A stretch of 64,000 nucleotides of DNA from Halopseudomonas xinjiangensis (GCF_900104945.1 NZ_LT629736.1:2356001-2420000), one strand, 5' to 3'. Counted from the stretch's first letter, positions 20,575-31,815 are shown. The notes: generated from the letters alone by a model not told the origin. Made by a program: numbers and translations.

Positions 20575-22820
20575 GCACGGTTTTCCTGACGGTTGCGACG
20601 CGCCTCGATGATATTGGGCAACTGACCGATACGCCCCAACAGCCGGCCGAGCAGATTAAGCGTGGGGATCTCGATGGTCAGCAGCATGGATGCGCAGTTG
20701 TCATCCCTGCTGGTACGAGTGCTGACTTCCAGCACGTTGATCTTTTCGTTGGCGAGCAGCTGCGACACGTCTCGCAGCAGGCCGGCTCGGTCGTACGCGC
20801 GGATATAAATCTCCACCGGGTAAGTCTGCACCGGCTTGCCGCCCCAGTTGACCTCGATCAGTCGATCCGAGTCGCGGTCCTGCAGCTGCATGGCCGTAGC
20901 GCAATCGGCACGATGGACGGTGACGCCACGGCCAAGGGTGATGTAGCCGATGATCGGATCGCCCGGCACCGGCTGGCAGCAGCCGGCCAGTTGCGTGAGC
21001 AGGTTGCCCACGCCCTGAATGTATACATCGCTGCGCCGCCCTGTCTTGCTCGGCCGCCTCGGGATCAGCTCGAGCTGCTGCTCGGTGTGCCGGTCCGGCT
21101 CGACCAGTTGCTGGGCCACGTTGACCACGTGGGCCAGACGCATATCGCCGGAGCCGACCGCAGCGAACAGATCTTCCTGGCTGCGGATGCCGAGGCGGTC
21201 GATCAACTGTGCATAGTCGGCGCCGTTCAGCGCCAGGCGAGTCAGCTCGCGCTCCAGCATCAGCTTGCCAGCCTGCACGTTCTGCTCGCGCGCCTGCAGC
21301 TTGAACCAGTGCTGAATTTTCGCGCGAGCCCGTGAGGTGTTCACGTAGCCCAGGTTGGAGTTCAGCCAGTCGCGGCTCGGACTGCTGTGCTTGCCAGTGA
21401 TGATCTCGACCTGCTCACCGGTCTGCAAAACATAGTTCAGCGGTACGATACGGCCGTTGACCTTCGCACCGCGGCAGCTATGGCCGATTTCGGTATGCAC
21501 CCGGTAAGCGAAGTCCAGCGGCGTGGCGCCCTTGGGTACGTCCAGCACGTGGCCATCCGGCGTGAACAGGTAGATACGGTCCGGCTCGAAATCGACACGC
21601 AGCTGGTCAGCCAGACCGCCGATGTCGCCCATCTCCTCGTGCCACTCGAGCACCTGACGCAGCCAGGCGATCTTGTCTTCGTACGCGGTGGACGAAGCGC
21701 TGACATCGGTGCCCTTGTAACGCCAGTGCGCGCAGACGCCGAGCTCGGCTTCCTCGTGCATAGCCTGGGTGCGAATCTGCACCTCGAGCACCTTGCCTTC
21801 CGGGCCGATTACCGCCGTGTGCAAAGAGCGATAGCCGTTCTCCTTGGGGTTGGCGATGTAATCGTCGAACTCGTTGGGGATATGTCGCCACAGGCTGTGC
21901 ACGATGCCCAGCGCGGTGTAGCAATCGCGCACCTGTGGTACCAGAATGCGGACCGCACGGACGTCGTAGACCTGGCTGAACTCGATGCCCTTGCGCTGCA
22001 TCTTGCGCCAGATGGAATAGATGTGTTTTGCCCGCCCGGTGATGTCGGCATGAATGCCGGCATCTACGAGTTCGGAGCGCAGCTGAGCCATCACATCCTC
22101 GATATACACCTGGCGATCCAGCCGGCGTTCATCGAGCAACTTGGCGATCTGCTTGTACTGTATGGGCTCGAGATAACGGAACGACAGATCCTCGAGTTCC
22201 CACTTGATATGACCAATGCCGAGGCGGTGCGCGAGCGGCGCGTAGACGTCGAATACTTCGCGCGCGACGCGATAGCGCTTGGGGTCCGGGGCATCCTTCA
22301 CGGCTCGGATGGCACAGGTACGTTCGGCCAGCTTGATCAGCGCAACGCGAACGTCGTCGATCATGGTGACGAGCATCTTGCGCAGCGTTTCCACCTGCGA
22401 CTGCGGATTGAACATCGTCGCCTTGGCCGGGTTCTGCGAGACGCTGATGGCAGCCATGCGCTGCACGCCGTCGACCAGCATGGCCACCGCACTGCCAAGA
22501 CGCTTCTCGACCGCCGCAAGTGTAGTTTTGCCCTCGCGCACGGCGCGGTAGATGACCGCAGCGACGAGCGACTCCTGGTCGAGCTTGAGGTCGGCAAGGA
22601 TTTCGGCCATCTCCAGACCGGTGCGGTAGCTACTGGTGCCTTCGGCCCAGATATGCTCCGCGGCGATGGCCGCCTGCTCCAGTTCTTCCGCCCACACACA
22701 GGCGTCTCTGAGCAAAGCCGGCGTCGGAAGCGGCACCCGGGCCTCGATGCGTGTGATCCAGGCATCGAGGTTGACACTACCATCCCGGTTCGTTGGGTGT
22801 TCCGCGCGTACTTGTACCAT
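20571..22820 (-). CDS. relA: GTP pyrophosphokinase (stringent response)
   Basis: RelA makes (p)ppGpp on stalled ribosomes. Domains in order over 749 residues: a degenerate HD region (VAAVIYRAVREGK where a hydrolase would have HDVVEDT), the synthetase domain with NPKENGYRSLHTAV and LEVQIRTQAMHEEAELG, a TGS domain (RIYLFTPDGHVLDVPKG), a conserved-cysteine region (LAGCCQPVPGD) and a C-terminal ACT domain. Loss of the HD residues marks it as synthetase-only RelA rather than SpoT. Its start overlaps the rlmD stop (TAATG) and its stop overlaps mazG. Confidence 0.96.
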   Translation of the reverse strand: MVQVRAEHPTNRDGSVNLDAWITRIEARVPLPTPALLRDACVWAEELEQAAIAAEHIWAEGTSSYRTGLEMAEILADLKLDQESLVAAVIYRAVREGKTTLAAVEKRLGSAVAMLVDGVQRMAAISVSQNPAKATMFNPQSQVETLRKMLVTMIDDVRVALIKLAERTCAIRAVKDAPDPKRYRVAREVFDVYAPLAHRLGIGHIKWELEDLSFRYLEPIQYKQIAKLLDERRLDRQVYIEDVMAQLRSELVDAGIHADITGRAKHIYSIWRKMQRKGIEFSQVYDVRAVRILVPQVRDCYTALGIVHSLWRHIPNEFDDYIANPKENGYRSLHTAVIGPEGKVLEVQIRTQAMHEEAELGVCAHWRYKGTDVSASSTAYEDKIAWLRQVLEWHEEMGDIGGLADQLRVDFEPDRIYLFTPDGHVLDVPKGATPLDFAYRVHTEIGHSCRGAKVNGRIVPLNYVLQTGEQVEIITGKHSSPSRDWLNSNLGYVNTSRARAKIQHWFKLQAREQNVQAGKLMLERELTRLALNGADYAQLIDRLGIRSQEDLFAAVGSGDMRLAHVVNVAQQLVEPDRHTEQQLELIPRRPSKTGRRSDVYIQGVGNLLTQLAGCCQPVPGDPIIGYITLGRGVTVHRADCATAMQLQDRDSDRLIEVNWGGKPVQTYPVEIYIRAYDRAGLLRDVSQLLANEKINVLEVSTRTSRDDNCASMLLTIEIPTLNLLGRLLGRIGQLPNIIEARRNRQENRA

Positions 22821-24172
22821 TAACTCTTGTCCTTGCCAGACACGAACAGTGCCATGGCTTCCACATGGGCGGTTTGCGGAAACATGTCCATGATTCCCGC
22901 CTGTACCAGCCGATACCCCCTGCCCGCCAGGATGCCCGCATCACGGGCCAGCGTAGCCGGGTTGCAGGATACATACAGTATCCTTTCCACGCCGCGATCA
23001 GCGAGCGTATCCATCAGCGTTTCGGCTCCATCACGTGGCGGATCGAGCAACGCTGCATGGTACTGCTGCGCCGGCACATCATCGGCAAGTCGCTTCGACA
23101 AGTCGGCCTTGGAAAAGTGCGTTCGAGCGAGCGCATTTAATCCGGCGTTGCGCTGTGCCTGCAATACCATTTCATCGCTGCCCTCGATGCCGGCGACGAA
23201 CGCACCGCTACGCGCCAGGGGCAGGGAGAAATTGCCTACTCCGCAGTATAGATCCAGAACGCTCTCGCCTGGCTGCAACGCAAGCCACTCAAGCGCCTGG
23301 TTGACCATCGCCTGGTTGATAACGGCATTGACCTGGGTGAAGTCGCCTGGAGCGAATTCGAAGCGTAGCTGCTGATCCGGCAGTTCATAGGCCGGCACGC
23401 GCGCATCGCCGACCGGCTCGGCGCGGTCGTTTTCGCCTGCTTGCAGCCAGAGCGATACACCATGAGCCGCAGCCAGCTCAGTCAGGGCGGCCACGTCATC
23501 TGACGATAGCCGGCCGAGATGACGCACCAACATCGCCGGAGCCGTTCCGCCGATCAGCTCGACGTGCCCGAGAGACTGCTTGGCATCGAGTCGACGCAGT
23601 ACGTCGGGCAACGCCTTGATCAGCACTTCGAGCTCCGGAATCAGGATCGGACATTCGGCTACCTCGACCAGATCGCTACTGGCACGTTGGCGATAGCCGA
23701 CCTCCAGCCGCTGCCCCCTGGCGTCCCAGCGCATGGCCAGGCGTGTACGCTGGCGATAGCCGTATGCCGGACCGAGCAGAGGCGGCATCCAGCGCTCCGG
23801 CTCAAGCCCGGCGAAGTGCTGCAGTTGCTGCGCCAGTGCCTGTTGCTTGATGCGGATCTGCAGTTCGTGCTCGATATGCTGCTGATTGCAGCCGCCGCAG
23901 AGGTCGGCGTGCCGACAACGCGGCGTCACCCGCTCGGGTGCCGACTGCTTCACCACATCGATGCGCGCCTCGATCAGCTTGCTGCGGGCACGCACTACCC
24001 GTGCGGACACCTGCTCGCCGGGCAGACCGCCCTCGACGAACACCGTGCGCCCTTGCCAGGTACCGATGCCGCGCCCGTCATGCGTCAGCCGTTCCAGCCC
24101 CAGCTCGATACGCTGCCCTATTGCTGCCGGCGCGTCCGTGTTGCGCCGTGCGCGCCCCCGATGTCTGTTCAT
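22820..24172 (-). CDS. rlmD: 23S rRNA (uracil1939-C5)-methyltransferase
   Basis: RlmD (RumA) methylates U1939 of 23S rRNA. The 450-residue protein has an N-terminal TRAM domain, iron-sulfur ligands in CRHADLCGGCNQQH plus a later CPI cysteine, the SAM motif LDLYCGVGNFSL, and the catalytic pair region LDPPRDGAE and YVSCNPATLARD with the nucleophilic cysteine. I chose ATG 24172, 4 nt inside the 3' end of cysM. The open frame further upstream lies across cysM and is not plausible protein. Confidence 0.95.
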   Translation of the reverse strand: MNRHRGRARRNTDAPAAIGQRIELGLERLTHDGRGIGTWQGRTVFVEGGLPGEQVSARVVRARSKLIEARIDVVKQSAPERVTPRCRHADLCGGCNQQHIEHELQIRIKQQALAQQLQHFAGLEPERWMPPLLGPAYGYRQRTRLAMRWDARGQRLEVGYRQRASSDLVEVAECPILIPELEVLIKALPDVLRRLDAKQSLGHVELIGGTAPAMLVRHLGRLSSDDVAALTELAAAHGVSLWLQAGENDRAEPVGDARVPAYELPDQQLRFEFAPGDFTQVNAVINQAMVNQALEWLALQPGESVLDLYCGVGNFSLPLARSGAFVAGIEGSDEMVLQAQRNAGLNALARTHFSKADLSKRLADDVPAQQYHAALLDPPRDGAETLMDTLADRGVERILYVSCNPATLARDAGILAGRGYRLVQAGIMDMFPQTAHVEAMALFVSGKDKS

Positions 24173-25071
24173 GATGTGGGATCGAACACCCCGGTGGACA
24201 GGTAGCGATCGCCCCGGTCGCACACGATGGCAACGATGACCGCGTTTTCCACTTCCGCGGACAGACGCAACGCGGCCGCCACCGCACCGCCGGAGGAGAC
24301 CCCGGCGAAGATGCCCTCTTCGCGCGCCAGGCGGCGCATCACGTCCTCCGCCTCGGGCTGGTTCATGTCGATTACGCGGTCGACCCGGCTGGCATCGAAG
24401 ATACTCGGCAGGTAGGCCTCCGGCCAACGGCGGATACCCGGAATTGCTGCGCCCTCCATGGGCTGCAGGCCAACGATCTGAATATCCGGATTCTGTTCCT
24501 TCAGATAGCGCGACGTGCCCATGATCGTGCCTGTGGTGCCCATGGAGCTGACGAAGTGGGTAATGGTGCCCCGGGTGTCGCGCCAGATCTCCGGCCCGGT
24601 GCCGGTGTAGTGCGCCTCGGGGTTATCCGTGCTGGCAAATTGATCAAGAACCTTACCGTGCTTGTCGGCATGCATGCTCATCGCCAGGTCGCGTGCACCT
24701 TCCATACCCTGCTCGCGGCTCACCAGCACCAGTTCGGCGCCATAGGCCGACATCGCCGCCTTGCGCTCGGTGCTCATGTTGTCCGGCATGATCAGCACCA
24801 TTTTGTAGCCCTTGATCGCTGCGGCCATGGCCAGCGCGATCCCAGTATTGCCCGAGGTCGCCTCGATCAACGTATCGCCCGGGCTGATTTCGCCGCGCTG
24901 CTCGGCGCGCTCGATCATCGAGAGCGCTGGCCGATCCTTGACCGAACCAGCCGGATTATTGCCTTCGAGCTTGACCAGGATGGTATTGCTGGTCTCTCCC
25001 GGCAGACGCTGCAGGCGAACCAGCGGGGTATTGCCGATGCAGTCGGCGATGGTTGGGAAATCGATGGTCAT
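24169..25071 (-). CDS. cysM: Cysteine synthase B (O-acetylserine sulfhydrylase)
   Basis: CysM makes cysteine from O-acetylserine and sulfide or thiosulfate. In this 300-residue PLP enzyme the Schiff-base lysine is K45 in NPAGSVKDRPAL. The substrate loop EATSGNTGIALA and phosphate-binding SMGTTGTIMG are intact. ATG 25071 gives the conserved start DFPTIADCIGNTPLVRL. It is divergent from gacS, across about 100 nt, and overlaps rlmD by 4 nt, heading the cysM-rlmD-relA-mazG run. Confidence 0.96.
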   Translation of the reverse strand: MTIDFPTIADCIGNTPLVRLQRLPGETSNTILVKLEGNNPAGSVKDRPALSMIERAEQRGEISPGDTLIEATSGNTGIALAMAAAIKGYKMVLIMPDNMSTERKAAMSAYGAELVLVSREQGMEGARDLAMSMHADKHGKVLDQFASTDNPEAHYTGTGPEIWRDTRGTITHFVSSMGTTGTIMGTSRYLKEQNPDIQIVGLQPMEGAAIPGIRRWPEAYLPSIFDASRVDRVIDMNQPEAEDVMRRLAREEGIFAGVSSGGAVAAALRLSAEVENAVIVAIVCDRGDRYLSTGVFDPTS

Positions 25072-25173
25072 CGAAGGGCACCTCGGGGAATTCGGACGCG
25101 GGGTTGCGCTCGGAAGGCTGTGCTTTTGAGTCAGTCGGCCTATGATACCGGCATCGGTAGAATGGATATAGAT

Positions 25174-27996
25174 ATGAACGACATTGGCATCAAGACACGC
25201 CTCCTGTTGATGACGCTGCTTCCCTCGGGCCTGCTCGCGATTGCGCTGGGTGGCTACTTCAGTTGGCAGCACCTGCGAGTCCTCGACGAACAGTTACTCG
25301 AACGTGGGCTGATGACCGTTGAATATCTTCAGCGTCCGGCTGCCAGCGCCCTGCTGGACGACCAGCCGAGCCGGCTGCGTCCGCTGATATCCGAGGTGCT
25401 CAACCATAGCGATGTGCGCGCAGTCAGTCTGTATAACGAGGACATGCGTCGCCTCGAGCACAGCGGCCCCAAGATGCATCAGGCCGAGCGCACCGTGCCG
25501 GGCCAACTGGGTGCCGGCACTGGGCTGCAGGTGCAATCCGGGCCGCGCAGCAGCCGCTTCATGCTGCCGCTGCTCGCCAGCGCCGACCTCATCGAAGAGC
25601 GGGACCTGGCGAACGTGGAAACCGATGCGCTGCTCGGGTGGCTGGAAGTCGAACTGAGCCATGGCAACCTGTGGATCCTGCGTTACCAGACGATCCTCAG
25701 CACGCTGTTGCTGATCATTGCCGGGCTTATCGTGACCGGCGCCATGGTGACGCTGATGGGTCGTCGCATCACCGACCCGGTCAGACAGATCAACCTGGTT
25801 ATCGGCAAGCTCAGCGAGGGCCAGCTTGATCAGCGCCTGCCTCCACAGGGCAGCCGCGAGCTGAACGAGCTGGCGGACGGCATCAATACCATGGCCGAGA
25901 CGCTGCAGAGCGCACAGGGCGAGTTGCAGCAGAACATCGATCAGGCCACCGAAGACTTGCGCCAGACCCTCGAGACCATCGAAATACAGAACATCGAGCT
26001 GGATCTGGCGCGCAAGACCGCGCAGGAAGCCAGCCGCATCAAATCCGAATTCCTGGCCAACATGAGCCATGAATTGCGCACCCCGCTCAACGGCATCCTC
26101 GGCTTCAGCAATCTGCTGCAGCGTACCGACCTGAGCAACCGTCAGCAGGAATACCTCGGCACCATCGAAAAGTCTGCGGACAACCTGCTGGCGATCATCA
26201 ACGAGATTCTCGATTTCTCGAAGATCGAGGCTGGCAAACTGGTTCTCGACAACCTGCCTTTCAATCTGCGCGATCTGATTCAGGACACGCTGACCATGCT
26301 TGCGCCAGCGGCTCATCAAAAGAGCCTGGAGTTGGTCAGCATCATCTATCGGGATACGCCGCTGGGCCTCAGCGGCGATCCGCTGCGACTCAAGCAGATT
26401 CTCGCCAACCTGATCAGCAATGCGATCAAGTTCACCAATCAGGGCTCGGTCAGCGTTCGGGTGATGCTCGAGCAGGAAGACGAGGCGCATGCCCTACTGC
26501 GTATCAGCGTGACCGACACCGGCATCGGCCTCACTCCGGCGCAGCAGAAATCACTCTTTCAGGCGTTCAGCCAAGCCGATAATTCGCTGTCGCGCCAAAG
26601 CGGCGGGACCGGGTTGGGACTGGTTATTTCCAAGCGTCTTGTCGAGCAGATGCAGGGCGAGATCGGGCTCCACAGTCAGCCCGGGGAAGGCTCGGAATTC
26701 TGGCTGACGCTGCGCCTGGGCAAATCCAGCCAGGCTCGTGACGACCTGCCGCGCAAACCGCTCGACGGTCTGCGCGCCGCGCTGGTCGAACCGCAGATGC
26801 TGAGCCGCCAGGCAGTGCTGCACAATCTGGAAGACCTTGGCTTCAGCGTGAGAACCTTCGAGTCCGCGCAAGCACTGCACACTTCGTTGCTCGGCTCAGG
26901 CAATGGCCGGGCCGAGAGCTTCGATCTGGTGCTGTTGAGCACCCGCCATGCCGACTGCCCTGCCGAGGACATCTTCGACATGGTACGTCGCTGGTCCGAG
27001 CGCGAACTGTGCAAGACGCTGCTGTTCACTGATACCACCGAGCATTATCCGATGCTCGACATGCTGCCGCGTGCAAGCTGCCAGGTGCTGTCCAAGCCGA
27101 TCTGCACACGCAAGCTGTTCCGCGCCGCGCTGCATCTGCTGCGTCCGGGCACCGCGACGCCCGCGCCCGCTCGGGTCAGCAGTAGCGAGCCAAAGGTTAG
27201 CGTGCTTTGCGTGGACGACAATCTGGCCAACCTCAAGCTGGTCGAAGCGCTGCTGTCCGACATGGGCGCCCGGGTGCTCACCTCCACCAGTGGAGAGGAT
27301 GCCCTGGACGTGATGAGCCGGGAGCAGGTCGACCTGATATTCATGGACGTGCAGATGCCCGGCATGGACGGTCGCCAGACCACCACCGAACTGCGTCAGC
27401 GCGAAGATGCTGCAGACTGCCCGGCGGTTCCGATCGTTGCGCTGACGGCTCATGCGCTGGCAGGCGAGCGACGGCAACTGCTCAAGTGCGGCATGAACGA
27501 TTACATGAGCAAACCAATCAATCCGGAGCAATTGCGTCACTGCGTGCAGAAGTGGACCGGCGTCACACTCGACCCGCTAGCCGATAGCGTGCCGGGAACC
27601 GATATACCCGGCGGCACCCGACCTGCTCCGGAAGCTTTTCAGGGACCGACCAAACCCTCCACCAGCCAACAGGTTCTGGATCGCCAGGAAGGCTTGCGCC
27701 TGGCGGCCGGCAAGGCCGATCTGGCCGCCGACATGTTATCGATGCTGATCGCCGGGCTGCCCCGCGAACGCCAGCAGATCGAACAAGCCCGCATCGACGG
27801 CGACCGCAACGCGTTGCTTGAGGCGGTACACAGGCTACATGGTGCTACGCGGTATTGTGGTGTGCCAGAGCTGCGAGCCTGCTGCAACGAGGCTGAAAGT
27901 CTGATCAAGCAGAACCGTGATAGCGAGGTGGCGGTGGAAGGGATTCTCCAGGCGATGGATCGCCTCAAGCAGTGCTACGCAGCCCTACCCAGCTGA
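25174..27996 (+). CDS. gacS: Hybrid sensor histidine kinase GacS
   Basis: GacS senses an unknown signal and, via GacA and small RNAs, controls the Rsm translational network of secondary metabolism and biofilm in pseudomonads. Domains over 940 residues: TM1 (about 11-30), periplasmic loop, TM2 (about 172-192), HAMP, histidine kinase with H299 in [12 protein letters not shown], ATPase motifs ([23 protein letters not shown]), a receiver with D725 in [12 protein letters not shown], and an HPt domain with H886 in [11 protein letters not shown]. That is the full tripartite GacS arrangement. An in-frame ATG at 25162 is an alternative start. The 3' end overlaps acpS on the other strand by 12 nt. Confidence 0.95.
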   Translation: MNDIGIKTRLLLMTLLPSGLLAIALGGYFSWQHLRVLDEQLLERGLMTVEYLQRPAASALLDDQPSRLRPLISEVLNHSDVRAVSLYNEDMRRLEHSGPKMHQAERTVPGQLGAGTGLQVQSGPRSSRFMLPLLASADLIEERDLANVETDALLGWLEVELSHGNLWILRYQTILSTLLLIIAGLIVTGAMVTLMGRRITDPVRQINLVIGKLSEGQLDQRLPPQGSRELNELADGINTMAETLQSAQGELQQNIDQATEDLRQTLETIEIQNIELDLARKTAQEASRIKSEFLANMSHELRTPLNGILGFSNLLQRTDLSNRQQEYLGTIEKSADNLLAIINEILDFSKIEAGKLVLDNLPFNLRDLIQDTLTMLAPAAHQKSLELVSIIYRDTPLGLSGDPLRLKQILANLISNAIKFTNQGSVSVRVMLEQEDEAHALLRISVTDTGIGLTPAQQKSLFQAFSQADNSLSRQSGGTGLGLVISKRLVEQMQGEIGLHSQPGEGSEFWLTLRLGKSSQARDDLPRKPLDGLRAALVEPQMLSRQAVLHNLEDLGFSVRTFESAQALHTSLLGSGNGRAESFDLVLLSTRHADCPAEDIFDMVRRWSERELCKTLLFTDTTEHYPMLDMLPRASCQVLSKPICTRKLFRAALHLLRPGTATPAPARVSSSEPKVSVLCVDDNLANLKLVEALLSDMGARVLTSTSGEDALDVMSREQVDLIFMDVQMPGMDGRQTTTELRQREDAADCPAVPIVALTAHALAGERRQLLKCGMNDYMSKPINPEQLRHCVQKWTGVTLDPLADSVPGTDIPGGTRPAPEAFQGPTKPSTSQQVLDRQEGLRLAAGKADLAADMLSMLIAGLPRERQQIEQARIDGDRNALLEAVHRLHGATRYCGVPELRACCNEAESLIKQNRDSEVAVEGILQAMDRLKQCYAALPS

Positions 27997-28365
27997 CCAG
28001 ACGACGAACGCCAGCGCCTGCTCGCGTTCGTCGCTGAGCGACAGCAGCATGCGCCCGCCGCCGCGGGCCTGCATCAAATCCGCCGCGGCTCCGGACACCA
28101 GCACATGCGGAGCGCCTTCGGGGTCATTGTCGATTTGCAGGTCATGCCAGGAAAGCCCCTTGGCCAACCCGGTGCCCAATGCCTTGAGAATTGCTTCCTT
28201 GGCTGCGAAGCGCTTGGCGAGGTAGCGCGCCGGCTGTGAATGCCGGCGGAATCGCTCCAGCTCGGCGTCGGTCAGAATGCGCCGGGCGAAGCGCTCGCCT
28301 TGCCGACCCAGCACTGCTTCGATCCGACTGACCAGCACCAGATCGGTACCAATCCCCAGGATCAT
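27985..28365 (-). CDS. acpS: Holo-[acyl-carrier-protein] synthase
   Basis: AcpS transfers 4'-phosphopantetheine from CoA to acyl carrier protein. The 126-residue protein has the conserved metal-binding D8 in GIGTDLV and E57 in [14 protein letters not shown]. It ends the leftward lepA-to-acpS gene run and overlaps pdxJ by 4 nt. Its last codons overlap the gacS 3' end in antisense. Confidence 0.95.
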   Translation of the reverse strand: MILGIGTDLVLVSRIEAVLGRQGERFARRILTDAELERFRRHSQPARYLAKRFAAKEAILKALGTGLAKGLSWHDLQIDNDPEGAPHVLVSGAAADLMQARGGGRMLLSLSDEREQALAFVVWSAG

Positions 28366-29114
28366 TGAGCGGTAGACGTGGCGGCCGCTGCCAGCATCAG
28401 CTCACGCATCTCCCGCACTGCAGTTGCCAGGCCGCTGAACAGTGCTCGCGCGATGATCGCGTGGCCGATATTGAGTTCGTGGATCCCTGGAATCGCAGCG
28501 ATCGGCTCGACGTTGTGATAATGCAGACCGTGCCCGGCATTGACCACCAACCCCAGCTTGCGCGCGTACGCCGTCCCTTCGCGGATCCTCTTCAAGGCCT
28601 GTGCCTGCTCATCGCCCTCGCTGTCGGCGTAGTGCCCGGTATGCAGCTCGATGACCGGCGCTCCGACCCGCGCGGCTGTTTCGATCTGGCGGGGGTCGGC
28701 GTCAATGAACAGCGAGACTTCTGCTCCCTGGCCGGACAACTCCTCGACCGCCTCCTGCACCCGGGCCTGATTGCCCGCCACATCCAGCCCGCCTTCGGTG
28801 GTCAGTTCTTCGCGGCGCTCGGGCACCAGACAGACATGCGCGGGTCGGATTGTCCCGGCAAAGGCGAGCATCTCGTCGGTCACCGCCATCTCGAGATTCA
28901 TGCGGGTCTGCAACACCTCGGCGAGCAAGCGAACGTCGCGCTCCTGAATATGCCGGCGATCCTCGCGCAGATGCACGGTAATACCGTCTGCACCGGCCTG
29001 CTCGGCCTCGATCGCAGCCTGGACAGGATCCGGGTAACGGGTGCCGCGCGCCTGACGCAGGGTTGCGATATGGTCGATATTGACGCCAAGCAGAATACGC
29101 GAAGGATGGGTCAC
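28362..29114 (-). CDS. pdxJ: Pyridoxine 5'-phosphate synthase
   Basis: PdxJ condenses 3-amino-2-oxopropyl phosphate with deoxyxylulose 5-phosphate to pyridoxine 5'-phosphate, a TIM-barrel enzyme. The 250-residue protein begins with [17 protein letters not shown] and has the conserved [21 protein letters not shown] and ELHTGHYAD motifs. It overlaps recO by 4 nt upstream and acpS by 4 nt downstream. The pdxJ-acpS pairing is widespread in gammaproteobacteria. Confidence 0.97.
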   Translation of the reverse strand: MTHPSRILLGVNIDHIATLRQARGTRYPDPVQAAIEAEQAGADGITVHLREDRRHIQERDVRLLAEVLQTRMNLEMAVTDEMLAFAGTIRPAHVCLVPERREELTTEGGLDVAGNQARVQEAVEELSGQGAEVSLFIDADPRQIETAARVGAPVIELHTGHYADSEGDEQAQALKRIREGTAYARKLGLVVNAGHGLHYHNVEPIAAIPGIHELNIGHAIIARALFSGLATAVREMRELMLAAAATSTAQ

Positions 29115-29809
29115 GACTGGACTCCTTTGGCTGATGAAAACAACTGTCGGCTCATTAGGGGACGATCGCCGAGATGAACGCTGAGCGCCTGCCGCATCAG
29201 CAACTTGGCCGCACGCAATGTAGCTGGATCGGTCCAGTCATCGGCGGCCATATGCAACAGGGACACACCTGGAAAACCAGCGTTGGGCGGTGCCTCGACT
29301 CGAGCCAGGCCCTGATCCGCCTGCCAGCCGTACCGAGCGTCGGGGTCGAGAGGCTGCCCCCACGCATCAACCGTCAGACTGAAGCCATAACCGAGAACAT
29401 CCAGCAGCTGCCACTCGAACCGGCGCAACACAGGCTCGACCGGCGCCGAACTACCGAGTGCTTCAAGCGCGCTCTGGTAGGCGGCAAATAACAACGGCTG
29501 CGGATCGGCAGGCCGTAGCAGGCGCAGCAGCAATTCGTTGAGGTAGAGTCCGCTGAACAGATGATCACCCTGAAGCAGCGTGTAGCTGCCGGCGGTCTCG
29601 GCCGAGGCAAGCGTCTTCAGCTCGCTGCGGCCAGCCAGGCCGACCATCATCGGCACGAATGGCTGCGGTCCGCTGCCTTTGCGCGACCCCCGCGCTCCGC
29701 GCCAGACCACGCGCTGAACACCTTCATTGAGCGTCAGCAGATCGGCCAGCGCACTGGTGTCCCGATAGGGCCGACTATGTAGAACGTAGGCCGGACTGAG
29801 CGGATGCAT
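29111..29809 (-). CDS. recO: DNA repair protein RecO
   Basis: RecO works with RecR to load RecA on SSB-coated gaps in the RecF pathway. The 232-residue protein has an N-terminal OB-fold ([20 protein letters not shown]) with a basic stretch [10 protein letters not shown], then a helical domain with [10 protein letters not shown]. Like several gammaproteobacterial RecO proteins it lacks a zinc-cysteine cluster. It overlaps the era stop by one base. Confidence 0.94.
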   Translation of the reverse strand: MHPLSPAYVLHSRPYRDTSALADLLTLNEGVQRVVWRGARGSRKGSGPQPFVPMMVGLAGRSELKTLASAETAGSYTLLQGDHLFSGLYLNELLLRLLRPADPQPLLFAAYQSALEALGSSAPVEPVLRRFEWQLLDVLGYGFSLTVDAWGQPLDPDARYGWQADQGLARVEAPPNAGFPGVSLLHMAADDWTDPATLRAAKLLMRQALSVHLGDRPLMSRQLFSSAKGVQS

Positions 29810-30708
29810 TACTGATCGAAGCGATAGCCCAGCGAACTGAGGGCGCGTTCGTCATCGGACCAGCCGCGTTTCACCTTGACCCACAGGTTGAGCATGATCT
29901 TGCTGCCGAACAGCTTCTGCATGTCCAGGCGGGCTTCCTGACCGATCTTTTTCATCCGGTCACCACCATCGCCGATAATGATCTTCTTCTGGCCTTCACG
30001 CTCGACGAGAATCAGCGCATGGATATGCAGGATCTTGCCTTCCTGCTTGAACTGCTCGATTTCGACAGTCACCTGATAGGGCACTTCTGCGCCCAGCTGA
30101 CGCATGACCTTCTCGCGCACCAGCTCAGCGGCGAGAAAGCGCGAGCTGCGATCGGTAATCTGGTCTTCCGGATAGAAATGCTCGCTTTCCGGGAGACGTT
30201 GAGCGATGACCTTTTCCAGTTCGGCTATGTTCTGTCCGTGCAGGGCGGATACCGGCACGACTTCCGCCTCGGGTAGCTGCTCGGTAAGCCATTCCAGGTG
30301 CGGCAACATCTGCCGCTTGTCTTCCATGCGGTCGACCTTGTTGACCACGAGGATGACCGGACAGGGCACATGCCGCACGCGGTCGAGCACCAGCTCGTCC
30401 TCGTCGGTCCAGCGCATCCGGTCGACCACGAACAAGACGACGTCGACATCCCGCAGCGCCTGACTGGCGCTCTTGTTCATGAACCGGTTCAGGGCCTTCT
30501 CATTGTCCTTGTGCAGGCCGGGCGTATCCACGTAGATCGCCTGTACACCCTCTTCGGTTTTGATACCGAGCATGGTGTGACGCGTAGTCTGCGGTTTGCG
30601 CGAGGTGATGGCGAGCTTCTGGCCAAGGATGTGATTGAGCAGGGTCGACTTGCCAACATTCGGTCGACCGACGATGGCGACATAGCCACAACGTGTTTGT
30701 TCATTCAT
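29809..30708 (-). CDS. era: GTPase Era
   Basis: Era is an essential GTPase that binds 16S rRNA during 30S maturation. The 299-residue protein has G1 GRPNVGKST at 14-22, G2/G3 with DTPGLH, G4 NKVD and G5 SALHG, followed by a C-terminal KH RNA-binding domain ([18 protein letters not shown]). It overlaps rnc by 8 nt, the typical rnc-era-recO order. Confidence 0.97.
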   Translation of the reverse strand: MNEQTRCGYVAIVGRPNVGKSTLLNHILGQKLAITSRKPQTTRHTMLGIKTEEGVQAIYVDTPGLHKDNEKALNRFMNKSASQALRDVDVVLFVVDRMRWTDEDELVLDRVRHVPCPVILVVNKVDRMEDKRQMLPHLEWLTEQLPEAEVVPVSALHGQNIAELEKVIAQRLPESEHFYPEDQITDRSSRFLAAELVREKVMRQLGAEVPYQVTVEIEQFKQEGKILHIHALILVEREGQKKIIIGDGGDRMKKIGQEARLDMQKLFGSKIMLNLWVKVKRGWSDDERALSSLGYRFDQ

Positions 30709-31390
30709 CGTCTTTCTCCACCCCTAGCGCAATAAGTGCGAGCTGAGCTGCTTCCTGTTCGGCGAAACGCCGGCTACTACCGGTCCCGAACGTACGCTCG
30801 GCCAGCGGCGCGATCTGGCATTCGACCCGGAAGACCCGGCAGTGAGCTTCACCACTGCTGTCGATCACCTCATACCGAGGGAGTTCACACTGACGCGACT
30901 GCAAATACTCCTGGAGTCTCGTCTTGGGGTCCTTGTTGTTATCCACCAGCGTCAACGTGGCGATATGCTCCTGAAGCCAGAACAGCGTCCGTTCGCGTGC
31001 CTGATCCATACCCGCATCGAGGTAGATCGCGCCGATGATCGCCTCGGTGGCGTCGGCGAGAATCGATTCACGCCGGAAGCCGCCGCTCTTGAGCTCGCCT
31101 GAGCCCAGCCGGAGATAGTCCCCAAGTTCGAAACCCTTGGCCAGCTCGGCCAACGTCACGCCCTTGACCAGACGAGCCCGCAGGCGCGAAAGCTGACCTT
31201 CGCGTGCCTGAGGGAAACGTTCGAACAAGGCTTCTGCTGCGACGAAATTGAGAATAGAGTCGCCGAGAAATTCCAGACGCTCGTTATTGCGCCCACCAAG
31301 GCTGCGGTGGGTCAGGGCCAGGATCAGCAGATCCGGGTCCTTGAAGGTATAACCAATTTTGCGTTCCAGTCGGTCTAGCTTGTTACTCAC
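30701..31390 (-). CDS. rnc: Ribonuclease III
   Basis: RNase III cuts double-stranded RNA, including rRNA precursors. The 229-residue protein has the signature [12 protein letters not shown] (E40 and D44) and the catalytic D113/E116 in [15 protein letters not shown], then a double-stranded-RNA-binding domain from about residue 155 to 225. It overlaps DUF4845 by 4 nt and era by 8 nt. Confidence 0.97.
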   Translation of the reverse strand: MSNKLDRLERKIGYTFKDPDLLILALTHRSLGGRNNERLEFLGDSILNFVAAEALFERFPQAREGQLSRLRARLVKGVTLAELAKGFELGDYLRLGSGELKSGGFRRESILADATEAIIGAIYLDAGMDQARERTLFWLQEHIATLTLVDNNKDPKTRLQEYLQSRQCELPRYEVIDSSGEAHCRVFRVECQIAPLAERTFGTGSSRRFAEQEAAQLALIALGVEKDDE

Positions 31391-31764
31391 TTGATGGGTC
31401 TGACGATATGGGTTTCATCGAAATGGATCAACAGATCCACGGTCTGGAGCAAAGGCGTGCGTACTTCGTACTGAATCACGGCAGTATAGGTATCGGTACC
31501 GCTCGAGGTGAGTTTGACCGCTTCATCGGCCTTGATGTCACGAATGCCGTTGATGTTCATGCCCTTGCTGATAAACGACTGGTACTCGCGCAGCGAATTG
31601 ATCTTCACGCTCGGATCTTCGTTCGGCGCCAGGACGATCTTGCGCAACGCGAAATGATCCATGTAGATCGGAATGACCTTCATCGCCACAACCAGGGCGA
31701 ATACGATCAGCGTAATGACGGCTAACCAGCCAAAAAAAGACATGCCCTTCTGGGAGTGGCGCAT
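31387..31764 (-). CDS. DUF4845 membrane protein
   Basis: This 125-residue protein begins with a short basic cytoplasmic tail (MRHSQKGM) and one hydrophobic helix (about 9-28), then a soluble domain that is probably periplasmic. DUF4845 is regularly found between lepB and rnc in pseudomonads; its function is not known to me. The start at ATG 31764 has GAGG upstream; the open frame extends 15 more codons. It overlaps rnc by 4 nt. Confidence 0.85.
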   Translation of the reverse strand: MRHSQKGMSFFGWLAVITLIVFALVVAMKVIPIYMDHFALRKIVLAPNEDPSVKINSLREYQSFISKGMNINGIRDIKADEAVKLTSSGTDTYTAVIQYEVRTPLLQTVDLLIHFDETHIVRPIK

Positions 31765-31815
31765 GAGTACCTCGTGACATCCATTGTTTATGTTATTTCC
31801 TGCTGCCACCCCCCA

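Noticed and set aside
21387-22823. A 478-codon plus-strand frame antisense to relA
   Set aside because: relA has complete synthetase, TGS and ACT domains on the other strand, and the antisense frame has no recognisable motif.
24173-24427. N-terminal extension of rlmD by 85 codons
   Set aside because: It lies inside cysM in another frame and is arginine/glycine-rich noise; ATG 24172 gives the family length.
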